DNA from: Anaerolineales bacterium
Lineage (GTDB): Bacteria; Chloroflexota; Anaerolineae; Anaerolineales; Villigracilaceae
DNA: 64,000 bases
Direction: 5' to 3'
Assembly (NCBI GenBank): GCA_014379595.1
Contig: JACMLM010000071.1
Location: forward strand, 124,001-188,000
The notes beneath the pieces are model-generated. The model was not told the origin of the DNA and made no database searches. It saw only the letters and a list, made by a program, of their open reading frames with translations. Positions 24,821 through 33,392 of the stretch are shown here, piece after piece (positions within the stretch are counted from its first letter, which is position 1; every line of letters starts with the position of its first letter). The translations under genes were made by a program, and so were the position numbers.

Positions 24821-26839
24821 TTAGAGTCCGCCGAGGATAGTCTGGAGTTGCGCGGCGGCATCGGCTGCTACGGTGAGGTCTTCGGCATCGGCTGCGGTGC
24901 GCAGGGCGGCGAGCTGAGTCTCAATGGTTTGGGCCGCGGATGCATCCACGGTGTGGCTGATGCGCTGCCAGATAAACTCTAAAATAACGACATCACCAGC
25001 CACGTGGCCCGCATTGGCACTGGCACTATCCGTGATGACGCGGCGAGTCCAAAGGTCGAAGCGGATATTGTCAATCTCAATGCGCGGCCGGTAGGGCAGT
25101 TGGAAGTCCAGCGTGGCCACGGCTACATCAAAGGCCGCATCACGCGTGGCTGCAGGATTCTGCTGTTCGATGGCGCTCGTAAGCGCGGCGAGCGAGCGGG
25201 CCATCTGGATGTCGAGCAGGGGGAACAGGCTGCCGAGGTCAAGATTGACTTGGTGAGCCTCCCAGGCTTCGGTCATGGTGGCACGTGTAGCGGAAAGCGA
25301 CTCCCAGTCCGCTGAGTCAGCAGCATCAAAGATACTACTGGCACCGGTCAACAGAGTCTCAAGCTCGGCTGGCAGCGGTTCTGGGAGCGAGTCAATCGGC
25401 ACAGCCACGCCAACATCCTCGGTATGAGCCAGAAATTCGCCATAGCCAGGAGCGAAGGCCTTGACCGTGGTCTGTCCATCCATGCCAATCTGCTGGACAA
25501 ATATGACGCCTTCGATGAGTCCGCGTGGGCCTTCAAGCGTTTGATTGATGGCCTGAACAGTGACTTCTTCGAAGACTTTGCCAGGGATGTTCTCCACGCG
25601 ATAGATGTTGCCGACCTGCGGGTTGGCGGGCATGATCATGGCGGGTGGGCCGTCTTTGCCAGCGAGCCAGGTGCCATCAAGGTCAGCGACCACGCCATTT
25701 TCGTAGTTATAGACATCCTCACCAAAGTACCAGACTGCGCCACCATCGGCTTGAGCAAGGAAGTCGAGAGCATGCTCAAGGATACGGCCATCCAGATAAG
25801 CAACGAACTGAAGGACGCGCACCTCGGTTTGTTCGCCATTCCAGGTGATGGTTTTGGTATCGGGGAGCAGGGTGAACTCAGTGCGGTGTGGATGGCCATC
25901 CTTCAGGCCGAGTTGGATGAGTTGATCCGTTTCGGAGATGGGGAAGAGCGGGTTGGTAATGGAGGTGGGGTTGGAAAAGGTGGGCTTCACAATATCCACG
26001 CGGTCAGCTTCGTTAGGAACGAATCCAGGCGGGAATCCGCTCGTCGGCTGTGGCAGCAACTCAGCAGAGACTGCTTCGCCCGTGGTGTATTCAATCAGTT
26101 CAAAGATTACTCCAGTAACAAGATTGACATTTTTGACCACGCCGACTCCGGCTGCGTAATACTTGTGTTCCAGCGACCCAGGGTCCAGGGGGGTAAAGTC
26201 AAAGGTTTTCACCACGTTCTCGAAACTGCCAGCGGTGACGGTGACACTTTCATTGGCACTTAACAATTGCGCTGCATCTTCGGCCTCGCCCACATAATAT
26301 TCCTGGTAATAGGTTTCGTCGATGTGGGCGGCCGGGTCCGCATACATGATCACGCCCGGCAGCGCACCATCCACACCTGCCTCCCAGGAGCCAGCAGAGT
26401 CTGTCAACTGGCCGTTTTCATAATTTTTGACATCTTCACCGAGATACCAGACGTTGCCAGCTTTATCCTGGGCAAACCAGTCGAACGTATCTTCAACGAG
26501 TGCCCCATCAATGTAAACAGTATCCTGCCGGATCGTGGCCTGGATGCCCATCACTTCGCGGGTCTCCAAAAGAATTTTGATCTCGATGTGTTCCAGACCG
26601 TTTTCCGTCATGCCTTCCAAAACTTTGGTTGAACCAGGGGTGAGCGGAAAGTAGGGATTGTCCACCCCAGCGACAAAATCGGCCGCGGTGACATCTATGG
26701 TGTAAGGGTCAGCGGGTAATGCCGGGACAGCAGGTAACGCGGGCACGTCAGTGGGTGCTGGCGCATCAGTAGGTGCGGGCGCGCAGGCACCAACCAGTAA
26801 AGCAATTATTGTCAGAATAAAAAAGTATTTAGGTTTCAT
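24821..26839 (-). CDS. Large lipoprotein with duplicated domain
   Basis: 672 aa. A lipoprotein signal ends in LLVGAC (Cys19) followed by Pro/Ala/Thr-rich linker. Two similar domains follow (about 50-265 and 285-480), each with a Phe/Asn-Pro-Phe-Pro-Leu start (NPYFPLTPGST, NPLFPISETDQ), a WFAQD-GNVWYLGEDVKNYENG or FLAQADGGAVWYFGEDVYN centre and a VKTF-type strand end. A C-terminal alpha-helical part (about 500-672) is rich in Ala. The domain is of unknown function. The gene is visibly more GC-rich than its neighbours, which suggests transfer or different codon use. It ends near a convergent hypothetical gene. A palindrome and -10 box lie upstream (26868-26898). Confidence 0.78.
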   Translation of the reverse strand: MKPKYFFILTIIALLVGACAPAPTDAPAPTDVPALPAVPALPADPYTIDVTAADFVAGVDNPYFPLTPGSTKVLEGMTENGLEHIEIKILLETREVMGIQATIRQDTVYIDGALVEDTFDWFAQDKAGNVWYLGEDVKNYENGQLTDSAGSWEAGVDGALPGVIMYADPAAHIDETYYQEYYVGEAEDAAQLLSANESVTVTAGSFENVVKTFDFTPLDPGSLEHKYYAAGVGVVKNVNLVTGVIFELIEYTTGEAVSAELLPQPTSGFPPGFVPNEADRVDIVKPTFSNPTSITNPLFPISETDQLIQLGLKDGHPHRTEFTLLPDTKTITWNGEQTEVRVLQFVAYLDGRILEHALDFLAQADGGAVWYFGEDVYNYENGVVADLDGTWLAGKDGPPAMIMPANPQVGNIYRVENIPGKVFEEVTVQAINQTLEGPRGLIEGVIFVQQIGMDGQTTVKAFAPGYGEFLAHTEDVGVAVPIDSLPEPLPAELETLLTGASSIFDAADSADWESLSATRATMTEAWEAHQVNLDLGSLFPLLDIQMARSLAALTSAIEQQNPAATRDAAFDVAVATLDFQLPYRPRIEIDNIRFDLWTRRVITDSASANAGHVAGDVVILEFIWQRISHTVDASAAQTIETQLAALRTAADAEDLTVAADAAAQLQTILGGL

Positions 26840-26867
26840 GTCGTTCTCTCCTTTTGAAATAGGTTTT

Positions 26868-26898
26868 ACTCAATGCACTTGAGTTAAATTTGATTATA
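26868..26898 (-). promoter_or_regulatory. -10 box and palindrome upstream of the lipoprotein gene
   Basis: On the minus strand TATAAT lies at 26898-26893. A short palindrome ACTCAA/TTGAGT (26868-26873 and 26879-26884, 5-nt loop) sits just downstream of the expected start site, about 30 nt before the ATG. It could be an operator; evidence is limited to symmetry and position. Confidence 0.4.
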
Positions 26899-27096
26899 GA
26901 AATCAAAAATAAGAAAACGATAATGGGTGTCTATGAACTTTCTTATATTTGTCTCAATTACTCACCTTACGCATCAGTCGTGATTCCCTGAGCGACACCT
27001 GCACTGGCGTGCGGCGCAAGTGTCGCTGTCGCTTACGCGTGCCTGCTGCACGGTGCAGGCAGAATTACACTGCGAAGGCGAGTCAATTAAATAAAA
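26899..27096. other. Intergenic region with two GC-rich hairpins
   Basis: Two hairpins lie side by side: arms AGCGACAC/GTGTCGCT (26991-26998 and 27020-27027) and arms GCCTGC/GCAGGC (27041-27046 and 27055-27060). The stretch is much more GC-rich than the flanking DNA. No gene is supported here. It may be a small repeat or a structured RNA. Confidence 0.4.
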
Positions 27097-27124
27097 GAAG
27101 GCATCGGATATATCCGATGCCTTC
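27097..27124 (-). terminator. Terminator of the PepSY gene
   Basis: A perfect 28-bp palindrome located 25 bp beyond the PepSY stop; on the minus strand it is followed by TTTTATTTAAT. It fits a terminator for the RR-HK-PepSY unit. Confidence 0.7.
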
Positions 27125-27148
27125 AAAATCATGGTCTTTGAGACGGGA

Positions 27149-27523
27149 TTAATCCCTCTTCTCAGAATATAGAATTTCGCCGGATGCAGCATCCACTTTT
27201 ACATCCAGGTCATTATCTAATTCGACCTCCCACATATCCTTGCCGCCTTCACGGTCAAACTCGACGGCGATGGTTGTTGCTTCCGGATATGCTTTTTCAA
27301 CAATCGCTTGAGCTTCATCGGCTGTGATACCGGTTTGGGCGGGCGGGACCTCGTCAGAAGAATCCTGCCCGGGCACATCTGTGCCGTCATTGGGTTCTTC
27401 AGTTCCGCTTTGAGCCGCAGGCTGTGAGCTATTTTGCGCAAACACGCGATAACTAACTATACCCATCACGCCCACCACCAGTAAAGCTATCATCGCAAGG
27501 GCGATCCATCTATTGATCTTCAT
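27149..27523 (-). CDS. PepSY-domain exported protein
   Basis: 124 aa from the ATG at 27523 with AAGGAG 9-10 nt upstream; a longer frame from 27592 lacks a ribosome binding site and would put codons before the signal anchor. One N-terminal membrane helix or signal (about 7-28) is followed by a low-complexity Gln/Ser/Asp linker and a PepSY domain (about 69-123: ITADEAQAIVEKAYPEATT, then WEVELDNDLDVKVDAASGEI). PepSY domains are often inhibitors or sensors outside the membrane. The gene is downstream of a HAMP histidine kinase and OmpR-type regulator on the same strand; it may be the regulated target or a feedback partner. Confidence 0.82.
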   Translation of the reverse strand: MKINRWIALAMIALLVVGVMGIVSYRVFAQNSSQPAAQSGTEEPNDGTDVPGQDSSDEVPPAQTGITADEAQAIVEKAYPEATTIAVEFDREGGKDMWEVELDNDLDVKVDAASGEILYSEKRD

Positions 27524-27616
27524 TTTTAAAACTCCTTCTAAACGATATGGCAATTCAGTGAATACTGAATATAGGTTAATTCTAGGTGGCAAGACTAAGA
27601 AAATAGTAAGAAATGA

Positions 27617-29014
27617 TTATGAATTGGATAAAGGCAGGCGCACAGAAATCGTCACACCCTGACCCGGACTACTTTGCGCTTCAATTTTCCCCCCATGCCT
27701 GTTCACAATTTCATGGGCAATTGCCAATCCCAGACCACTCCCGCCTGTCTGACTGGAACGATCTTCATCCACACGATAAAACCGCTCAAACAAATGGGGA
27801 AGATGCTCCGCTGAAATACCCGGGCCTGTGTTATGAACCGATATTTGAATCGCATCATCTTCCTTCATTGCGCTGACAGTAATCTCCCCATTGGACGGCG
27901 TGTACTTCAAGGCATTCTCCAGTAAATTCATGAAGAGGCGGATCAAGTGATCATGATCGCCATAAACGAAGACCTCATTTGAAATTTGCGTACTTAACTT
28001 TAATTCCTTCTCTTCAGCAAGGGGCTGTAATTGTTCGATCAGCACATCCAGCAATTCGCGCAAATTAACCAAAGCAGGTTGGAATGAAATTTGATCCTGG
28101 CTGGAGCGCGAAAGAAACAAAAGCGCATTGCTCAAACGGATCAAGCGATCCACCTGCACAGATAGCTCACGAAGTTTATTTTCATATTCAACAGAATTTC
28201 GCGGGCGGCTCAACGTCACGTCGATCTGTCCCTTGAGAACTGTCAATGGGGTCCGCAGCTCATGCGCGGCGTCGGAAGTGAATCGTCTTTCCCTTTCAAA
28301 AGAGGATTGCAAGCGTTCAAGCATCTGGTCAAAGGTTTGCGCCAGCCTGCCAACTTCGTCCATGGCGCCTTGATAATCCAATCTTTTCGACAAGTCGTTG
28401 GCAGTGATCTCCTGTGCTGTATTTGTAATTTCCTGAATGGGCTGCAAGGCACGGTTGGAGAGTACATATCCTCCAATGCCAGCAAATAATAAAAGCAGGG
28501 GAATCCCCAAAAGCAATTGATTACGCAATTCCTGCAGAGTCATGGAAACGGAGTTGAGAGATTGCGCTGCCTGCACCCAGCCTATGGTTTGTCCATTTAA
28601 ATCAAAAATGGGTTCGCTATAAATTCGCCATTCCTCATTATTGCTCCCACCTGTTTGCGTGGAATATCCCAATTCAACTGCTCCCCATTGCGGCACACTT
28701 TGTGCGGAACCATAATTATCCCAAACTGCGCCCTGTGCAGAGAGAACGCGCATGGCAAAGCCTGTAGCAGCCGTAACTTGTGTTTGCCGAACATGATCAA
28801 AAGTCAATTTGCCAGTTTCGATAAAGTCTGCCACATCCAGGGCTGCTATCGTTTTTGAAACTGTGATCTGCAAGGATGTATCGATCGTACTTTTTAAACT
28901 ATTTTGAAAACGAGTCAAAAGATAAATAGCGATCATAATAAAAGTAACCAGCATGAGCAATAAATACCACAAAGTTAAACGTGCTCGTATCGGAAATTTA
29001 GTCAGCATGCGCAT
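27617..29014 (-). CDS. HAMP-type sensor histidine kinase
   Basis: 465 aa. Two membrane helices (about 13-33 and 168-188) bracket an extracytoplasmic sensor of about 130 residues. HAMP (190-240), HisKA with SDAAHELRTPL (His about 252) and HATPase with NLLENALKY, NTGPGI and GGSGLGLAIA follow. It overlaps its response regulator gene by 17 bp upstream, so the two are coupled. The kind is that of CusS/BaeS-like kinases that respond to metals or envelope change. The start at 29014 is chosen from two nearby ATGs. Confidence 0.92.
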   Translation of the reverse strand: MRMLTKFPIRARLTLWYLLLMLVTFIMIAIYLLTRFQNSLKSTIDTSLQITVSKTIAALDVADFIETGKLTFDHVRQTQVTAATGFAMRVLSAQGAVWDNYGSAQSVPQWGAVELGYSTQTGGSNNEEWRIYSEPIFDLNGQTIGWVQAAQSLNSVSMTLQELRNQLLLGIPLLLLFAGIGGYVLSNRALQPIQEITNTAQEITANDLSKRLDYQGAMDEVGRLAQTFDQMLERLQSSFERERRFTSDAAHELRTPLTVLKGQIDVTLSRPRNSVEYENKLRELSVQVDRLIRLSNALLFLSRSSQDQISFQPALVNLRELLDVLIEQLQPLAEEKELKLSTQISNEVFVYGDHDHLIRLFMNLLENALKYTPSNGEITVSAMKEDDAIQISVHNTGPGISAEHLPHLFERFYRVDEDRSSQTGGSGLGLAIAHEIVNRHGGKIEAQSSPGQGVTISVRLPLSNS

Positions 29015-29681
29015 CCTCGCTCAAACGGTAACCAATCCCTCTAACAGTATGGATAAGCGGGACAGCAGAGTCGCGGTCAATTTTGCGACGCAGATAACCG
29101 ACATACACATCCACCACATTCGTATCGCTGAAGAAGTTGAAATTCCAAACATGTTCAACAATTTGTGTACGCGTCAGTACTTGATTGGGATGGCGAAACA
29201 GCATCTCGAGCAGTGCAAACTCACGCGGGCTTAGCTCGATGCGTTTCCCATCACGGCGCACTTCATGCTGGACAATATCCATTTCAAGGGTATTCATTTG
29301 AAACAAATTCCCGGCCTGCAAGGGCGGACGGCGCAATAAGGCGCGGATACGTGCCAGTAATTCAGGGAATGCAAAAGGCTTGACCAGATAATCATCTGCA
29401 CCAAAATCCAGCCCGCGAACGCGATCATCCAACCCATCCCGCGCAGTCAACAGCAACACAGGCGCTTTGACTCGCTTGTCACGAATCTCGCGCAATACAT
29501 CCAAACCATTCATTTTTGGGAGCATAATATCCAGCACAATGGCATCATATTCGTAGGCAAGTGCATACTCCAGCCCTTCGGTGCCATCGCGGGCAACGTT
29601 GACCGCATAGCCGGCTTCCGTGAGTCCCTGCTCTACAAAACCCGCAACTCCGGCTTCATCTTCAACGATCAAAATTCGCAT
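28998..29681 (-). CDS. OmpR-family response regulator
   Basis: 227 aa from the ATG at 29681 (GGAG upstream at 9 nt; ATG at 29690 is too close to it). Receiver domain keeps the acidic pair in VEDE, phospho-acceptor D51 in VLDIMLPKMNG and the K-P-F pair. The trans_reg_C winged helix (about 125-222) has the RTQIVEHVW helix and the VYVGYLRRKI recognition region. It controls transcription, likely including the PepSY gene downstream. Confidence 0.93.
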   Translation of the reverse strand: MRILIVEDEAGVAGFVEQGLTEAGYAVNVARDGTEGLEYALAYEYDAIVLDIMLPKMNGLDVLREIRDKRVKAPVLLLTARDGLDDRVRGLDFGADDYLVKPFAFPELLARIRALLRRPPLQAGNLFQMNTLEMDIVQHEVRRDGKRIELSPREFALLEMLFRHPNQVLTRTQIVEHVWNFNFFSDTNVVDVYVGYLRRKIDRDSAVPLIHTVRGIGYRLSEDAHAD

Positions 29682-29781
29682 GAAATACACTCCACATCAA
29701 TAACAGTCCATCGTCATTGATTATGGCATGACATTCTAAGAAACCAATAAGACCGTCTACTCAATTTAACAGGCTTTAACT

Positions 29782-30222
29782 TCAAATATTTGTTTTCGAC
29801 TTCGAAGATTTGAGCTTATTCAATAGCTTGGTAATTAATATGCCTATGGGCGCGGCGAGAACAAATGCAAGCACACCCGTCAGAATCAATGCAGGAACAG
29901 CGACCATGCCAACCCAGAGGAACCCATAACCAACCGGGTCTTCCTTTACAACATTTCCACTTGCATCCAAACATTGAAGCACATATGCTGTAGCTGGCTG
30001 CCTGCCTCCATTTGAACTCGTTGTCGTTGTCGCATATGTGCGGATGTTATAGGTTGTATTGTCAGGGCAAATAATAGCTCCAGTCTGTTTTATCGCAAAA
30101 TCACTGGCGGATGTAATGACACCGATCGGCATCGCAATCGAGAACATACACATGCCGATTATTCCAAAAGCAATAATCCACACAAGGCATCCGGACATTG
30201 TGCCTGCTGCTGCTTGTTTCAT
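29782..30222 (-). CDS. Hypothetical membrane protein
   Basis: 146 aa from the ATG at 30222, preceded by AAGGAG; a frame extending to 30276 has no ribosome binding site. Two hydrophobic segments (about 10-36 and 96-130) flank an extracytoplasmic Thr/Ser-rich loop with two Cys (ICPDN, LQCLDA) that may pair. No family recognised. It is divergent from the PLP enzyme gene, sharing a 85-bp promoter region. Confidence 0.65.
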   Translation of the reverse strand: MKQAAAGTMSGCLVWIIAFGIIGMCMFSIAMPIGVITSASDFAIKQTGAIICPDNTTYNIRTYATTTTSSNGGRQPATAYVLQCLDASGNVVKEDPVGYGFLWVGMVAVPALILTGVLAFVLAAPIGILITKLLNKLKSSKSKTNI

Positions 30223-30266
30223 TTTTACTCCTTGTTGAGTGAGGCGCACCCTCAATTCTTGGCGAG

Positions 30267-30272
30267 TATAAT
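30267..30272 (+). promoter_or_regulatory. -10 box of the PLP enzyme gene
   Basis: TATAAT at 30267-30272 lies 35 bp before the ATG at 30308, with CAGGAG as ribosome binding site between. No good -35 is visible. The minus strand of the same bases reads ATTATA. Confidence 0.4.
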
Positions 30273-30307
30273 ACATCCGCCCGAAACTTTTATCTCAGGA
30301 GCAACCC

Positions 30308-31777
30308 ATGACCACCATTGACCTGACCATTCACAAGGACCGCCGCGCGCGTGCTATTCAACGTGCAAAAGAACGCAATATTATTATCCCCACTTATGCA
30401 CAAATGAAAGACCCTTCAAAAATTCCTGCAAAAGTTAAGGATGAATTGAAGAGTATCGGCCTGTGGGATATTCATCCGCGCAATTTGTTTCGCATCAACT
30501 GGCACAATCAACCCACCGCTTCAGGCGGGGCTTTTAGCGGAGTTAACTATCTTGAGCTTCCCTCATCGCTGACAGGAGTTAAGGCGCGCATTATTGTTGT
30601 TGTTGGAAAATGGTTTCCGACTGGAGCACACAAAGTCGGGGCGGCGTTTAGCTGCCTCGTGCCGAGACTGGTCACAGGTCAGTTTGACCCGACGACTCAA
30701 AAAGCTGTCTGGCCGTCCACTGGCAATTACTGCCGCGGCGGCGCGTATGATTCAGCTTTGCTCGGATGTGAGTCGATTGCTATTTTGCCCGAAGGCATGT
30801 CTAAGGAAAGATTCGAGTGGTTGGAAAAAGTAGCAGGGGAAACGATCAAGACACCTGGTTCCGAATCAAATGTAAAAGAAATTTTCGATAAATGCTGGGA
30901 GTTGAAAAAATCTGGTCAGGATTTAATGATCTTCAATCAGTTTGAAGAATTCGGAAATTATCTCTGGCATTATGAAGTGACAGGTCACGCTATGGAGGAA
31001 GTGCTCGCGAAAGTAATGGGTAGAAAAGATGACCGCTTCCGCGGGATCGCCTCCGCAACAGGTTCAGCAGGGACAATTGCCAGCGGCGATTATCTCAAAC
31101 AGATATTTCCTGAAAGCAAAATCGTAGCTGGTGAAGCCCTGCAATGCCCAACACTTTTAGAAAATGGATTTGGCGCACATCGCATTGAAGGCATTGGCGA
31201 TAAACATGTGCCTTGGGTACATAACACAAAGAATACAGATATTGTCACGGCTATTGATGATAATGCAGTTGTCAAAATCGCACGCTTATTCAATGAAGAA
31301 AATGGACGCGCTTATCTCGCTCAAAAAGGTGTACCTGAATCTATAATATCTAATCTCGATCTGCTTGGCTTCTCTGGCATTTCAAATGTTCTTTCCTGTA
31401 TCAAGACTGCTAAATATTATGAGATGGACGAAAACGATGTAATGATCACCATGCTCACTGACTCGATGGAACTCTATCGTTCGCGTCTGCATGAAATGCA
31501 TCAGGAATTTGGCGAATATTCAGAAACCAATGCTGCCGCCGATTTCGCGCGTTATTTACATGGCCAATCCACGGATAACATGCTCGAATTAACTTATCCC
31601 GAACGCCGCCGTGTGCACAACCTGAAATACTACACCTGGGTCGAACAGCAAGGTAAGACCTACGAAGAGATTCAAAATCAATGGTATGAACCAAAATACT
31701 GGACAGATGTCCAAAAGCAAGCTGATGAAATTGATGAATTGATTGTCGAGTTCAATCAGGAAGTTGGTTTGATGTAA
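30308..31777 (+). CDS. PLP-dependent enzyme, tryptophan-synthase-beta/cysteine-synthase fold
   Basis: 489 aa. The PLP lysine is K109 in PTGAHKVGAA, followed by a Ser/Thr-Gly-Asn loop (STGNYCRGGA) for the substrate carboxylate and a glycine-rich phosphate loop near ATGSAGT. The size is larger than O-acetylserine sulfhydrylases (about 310) and includes a C-terminal extension of roughly 100 residues (TWVEQQGKTYEEI). Known only as 'PLP-dependent protein, beta subunit' in related bacteria; the reaction is probably a beta- or gamma-elimination/replacement but substrate is unknown. CAGGAG precedes the ATG. The gene is followed by a 32-bp palindromic terminator. Confidence 0.82.
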   Translation: MTTIDLTIHKDRRARAIQRAKERNIIIPTYAQMKDPSKIPAKVKDELKSIGLWDIHPRNLFRINWHNQPTASGGAFSGVNYLELPSSLTGVKARIIVVVGKWFPTGAHKVGAAFSCLVPRLVTGQFDPTTQKAVWPSTGNYCRGGAYDSALLGCESIAILPEGMSKERFEWLEKVAGETIKTPGSESNVKEIFDKCWELKKSGQDLMIFNQFEEFGNYLWHYEVTGHAMEEVLAKVMGRKDDRFRGIASATGSAGTIASGDYLKQIFPESKIVAGEALQCPTLLENGFGAHRIEGIGDKHVPWVHNTKNTDIVTAIDDNAVVKIARLFNEENGRAYLAQKGVPESIISNLDLLGFSGISNVLSCIKTAKYYEMDENDVMITMLTDSMELYRSRLHEMHQEFGEYSETNAAADFARYLHGQSTDNMLELTYPERRRVHNLKYYTWVEQQGKTYEEIQNQWYEPKYWTDVQKQADEIDELIVEFNQEVGLM

Positions 31778-31780
31778 TTC

Positions 31781-31812
31781 ACTTGACCGCCACTAATTAG
31801 TGGCGGTCAAGT
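31781..31812 (+). terminator. 32-bp palindromic terminator overlapping the next promoter
   Basis: A perfect 32-bp palindrome (arms ACTTGACCGCCACTAA and TTAGTGGCGGTCAAGT) begins 3 bp after the stop codon. The following TTTATAAT serves as -10 box of the next gene, so termination and initiation signals are packed together. Confidence 0.7.
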
Positions 31813-31813
31813 T

Positions 31814-31819
31814 TATAAT
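31814..31819 (+). promoter_or_regulatory. -10 box of the diguanylate cyclase gene, likely leaderless
   Basis: TATAAT ends 6 nt before the ATG at 31826, and no Shine-Dalgarno sequence lies between. The upstream half of the promoter is occupied by the palindrome at 31781-31812. Confidence 0.55.
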
Positions 31820-31825
31820 GTGCTC

Positions 31826-33376
31826 ATGTTCGAATACACACCATATGTTTTACCTTTTATTTTTTCCACAGCAATCTTAACCTACCTGTGTGTGTATTCC
31901 TTCGGCTTGAGAAAACAAATAGAGACAGCGCGAGAGTTCTCCTGGCTGACTTTTACCCTGACCATATGGACAGTTTGCTACGCTCTTGAGTTGGTCAGTA
32001 CTACATTAGACGGCAAGATCTTTTGGGCAATGATGAAATACCTGGGGAGTGCACCGGGACCCGCAGCCTGGTTTGTGTTTTCATTGTATTACACCAATAA
32101 CCAAAAATGGTTCACCGCACCTAAACGATGGGTATTGGGAATCTATGTACTCGTAACGATTGCAATTGTATTTACCAACCCGCTTCACCATTGGTATTGG
32201 ACTGAAATAACCATGGTGGATGGATATCCCGAAACACAATCTGAGCATGGTTTCTATTTTTGGGTTTATGCAGTGGGGACTTACCTTCTCATTCTCAGCA
32301 GTGTGGTCATATACGTCAGACATTATTTTCGTGTCTCCTCTTTTTTTAGAAAACCAGCGGTGCTAATGGTATTGGGCGGATTTTTACCGTTGGCAGCCCG
32401 CATCCCTGAAGACTTTTTAGGTTTGGACTTAATTCCAAAGCTCGATAATATCATTGTCTTTTTGCTGGTTTCTGCCATTATTTTCTTTATCGCTATATCT
32501 CGTTTCAACGCCCTCAAGATCCTTCCCATTGCTCATGAGCTTATCGTAAAAAATATCAACTCTGGGATTCTCGTTTTGAATACAACAGGTTATGTAGTGG
32601 AGATAAATCCTTATGCACAATCATTGATTGGTTCTGAAAGCATTAATGCAATCGGAAAACCTCTTGAGGTTGTGCTAAAAGATTGGCCCAAACTAGATTA
32701 CTCCCCCCAACTTAAGAAACAGCTTGAACAAGAAGTTTTATTGAGTCACAATAACACCTCAAACTTTTTTCTTGTTCAAATTTCACCCATTCTTAATAAG
32801 CGGGATATTTCAATCGGCCATGTAATTGTATTGGTGGATATTACAGACCGCAAACATGCCGAAATGGAATTAGAACGCCTTGCACGTACGGATGTACTGA
32901 CTGAGGTCACCAACCGCCGCCACTTCTTCGAATTGGCAGAGATCGAGTACGAACGCTTCAAACGCTATGGTCACCCTCTAACGATCATGCTTCTGGATGT
33001 CGACCATTTCAAACAAGTCAACGACAATTTTGGTCATCTCGCTGGCGATCATGTTCTGAAACATATTGCAAGTGAATGCCGCAAGGCATTGCGTGTTACA
33101 GATATTTTTGCGCGTTATGGTGGAGAAGAGTTTATATGTCTTCTGGTTGAGGCGAATCAAGAGGCTGCTTTAGAAACAGCAGAGAGAATTCGCAAGAATA
33201 TCGAATCGTCTATGCTTGAATTTGACGGCCAGAAAATTCGAGTTACTGTCAGTATCGGACAGATCTTTGCTCAAAACAATACTGACTTGAAATTGGATAA
33301 CTTGATCGATCAAGCCGATAAGGCGCTTTACGTTTCCAAATCTAATGGCAGGAATCAGGTAACAGTTTGGAAATAA
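31826..33376 (+). CDS. 7TM-PAS-GGDEF diguanylate cyclase
   Basis: 516 aa from the ATG at 31826; a GTG at 31820 overlaps the -10 box. Seven membrane helices (about 5-215) match the N-terminal 7TM region of histidine kinases. A PAS domain (about 235-340) with NTTGYVVEINPYA follows, then a GGDEF domain (about 355-515) with the variant RYGGEEF active site and ADKALYVSKSNGRN. The variant GGEEF is catalytically competent in other proteins. An RxxD inhibition site upstream of the signature is not evident. The enzyme makes cyclic di-GMP at the membrane and would oppose the HD-GYP protein at 9540-11561. Confidence 0.9.
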   Translation: MFEYTPYVLPFIFSTAILTYLCVYSFGLRKQIETAREFSWLTFTLTIWTVCYALELVSTTLDGKIFWAMMKYLGSAPGPAAWFVFSLYYTNNQKWFTAPKRWVLGIYVLVTIAIVFTNPLHHWYWTEITMVDGYPETQSEHGFYFWVYAVGTYLLILSSVVIYVRHYFRVSSFFRKPAVLMVLGGFLPLAARIPEDFLGLDLIPKLDNIIVFLLVSAIIFFIAISRFNALKILPIAHELIVKNINSGILVLNTTGYVVEINPYAQSLIGSESINAIGKPLEVVLKDWPKLDYSPQLKKQLEQEVLLSHNNTSNFFLVQISPILNKRDISIGHVIVLVDITDRKHAEMELERLARTDVLTEVTNRRHFFELAEIEYERFKRYGHPLTIMLLDVDHFKQVNDNFGHLAGDHVLKHIASECRKALRVTDIFARYGGEEFICLLVEANQEAALETAERIRKNIESSMLEFDGQKIRVTVSIGQIFAQNNTDLKLDNLIDQADKALYVSKSNGRNQVTVWK

Positions 33377-33392
33377 GCAGCAAACTTAAATT

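Noticed and set aside
25424-26263. 279-codon open frame on the plus strand inside the duplicated lipoprotein gene
   Set aside because: It is antisense to a gene with a lipoprotein signal and repeated domain. The open frame follows from GC-rich codon use on the other strand, and it has no domain pattern or ribosome binding site.
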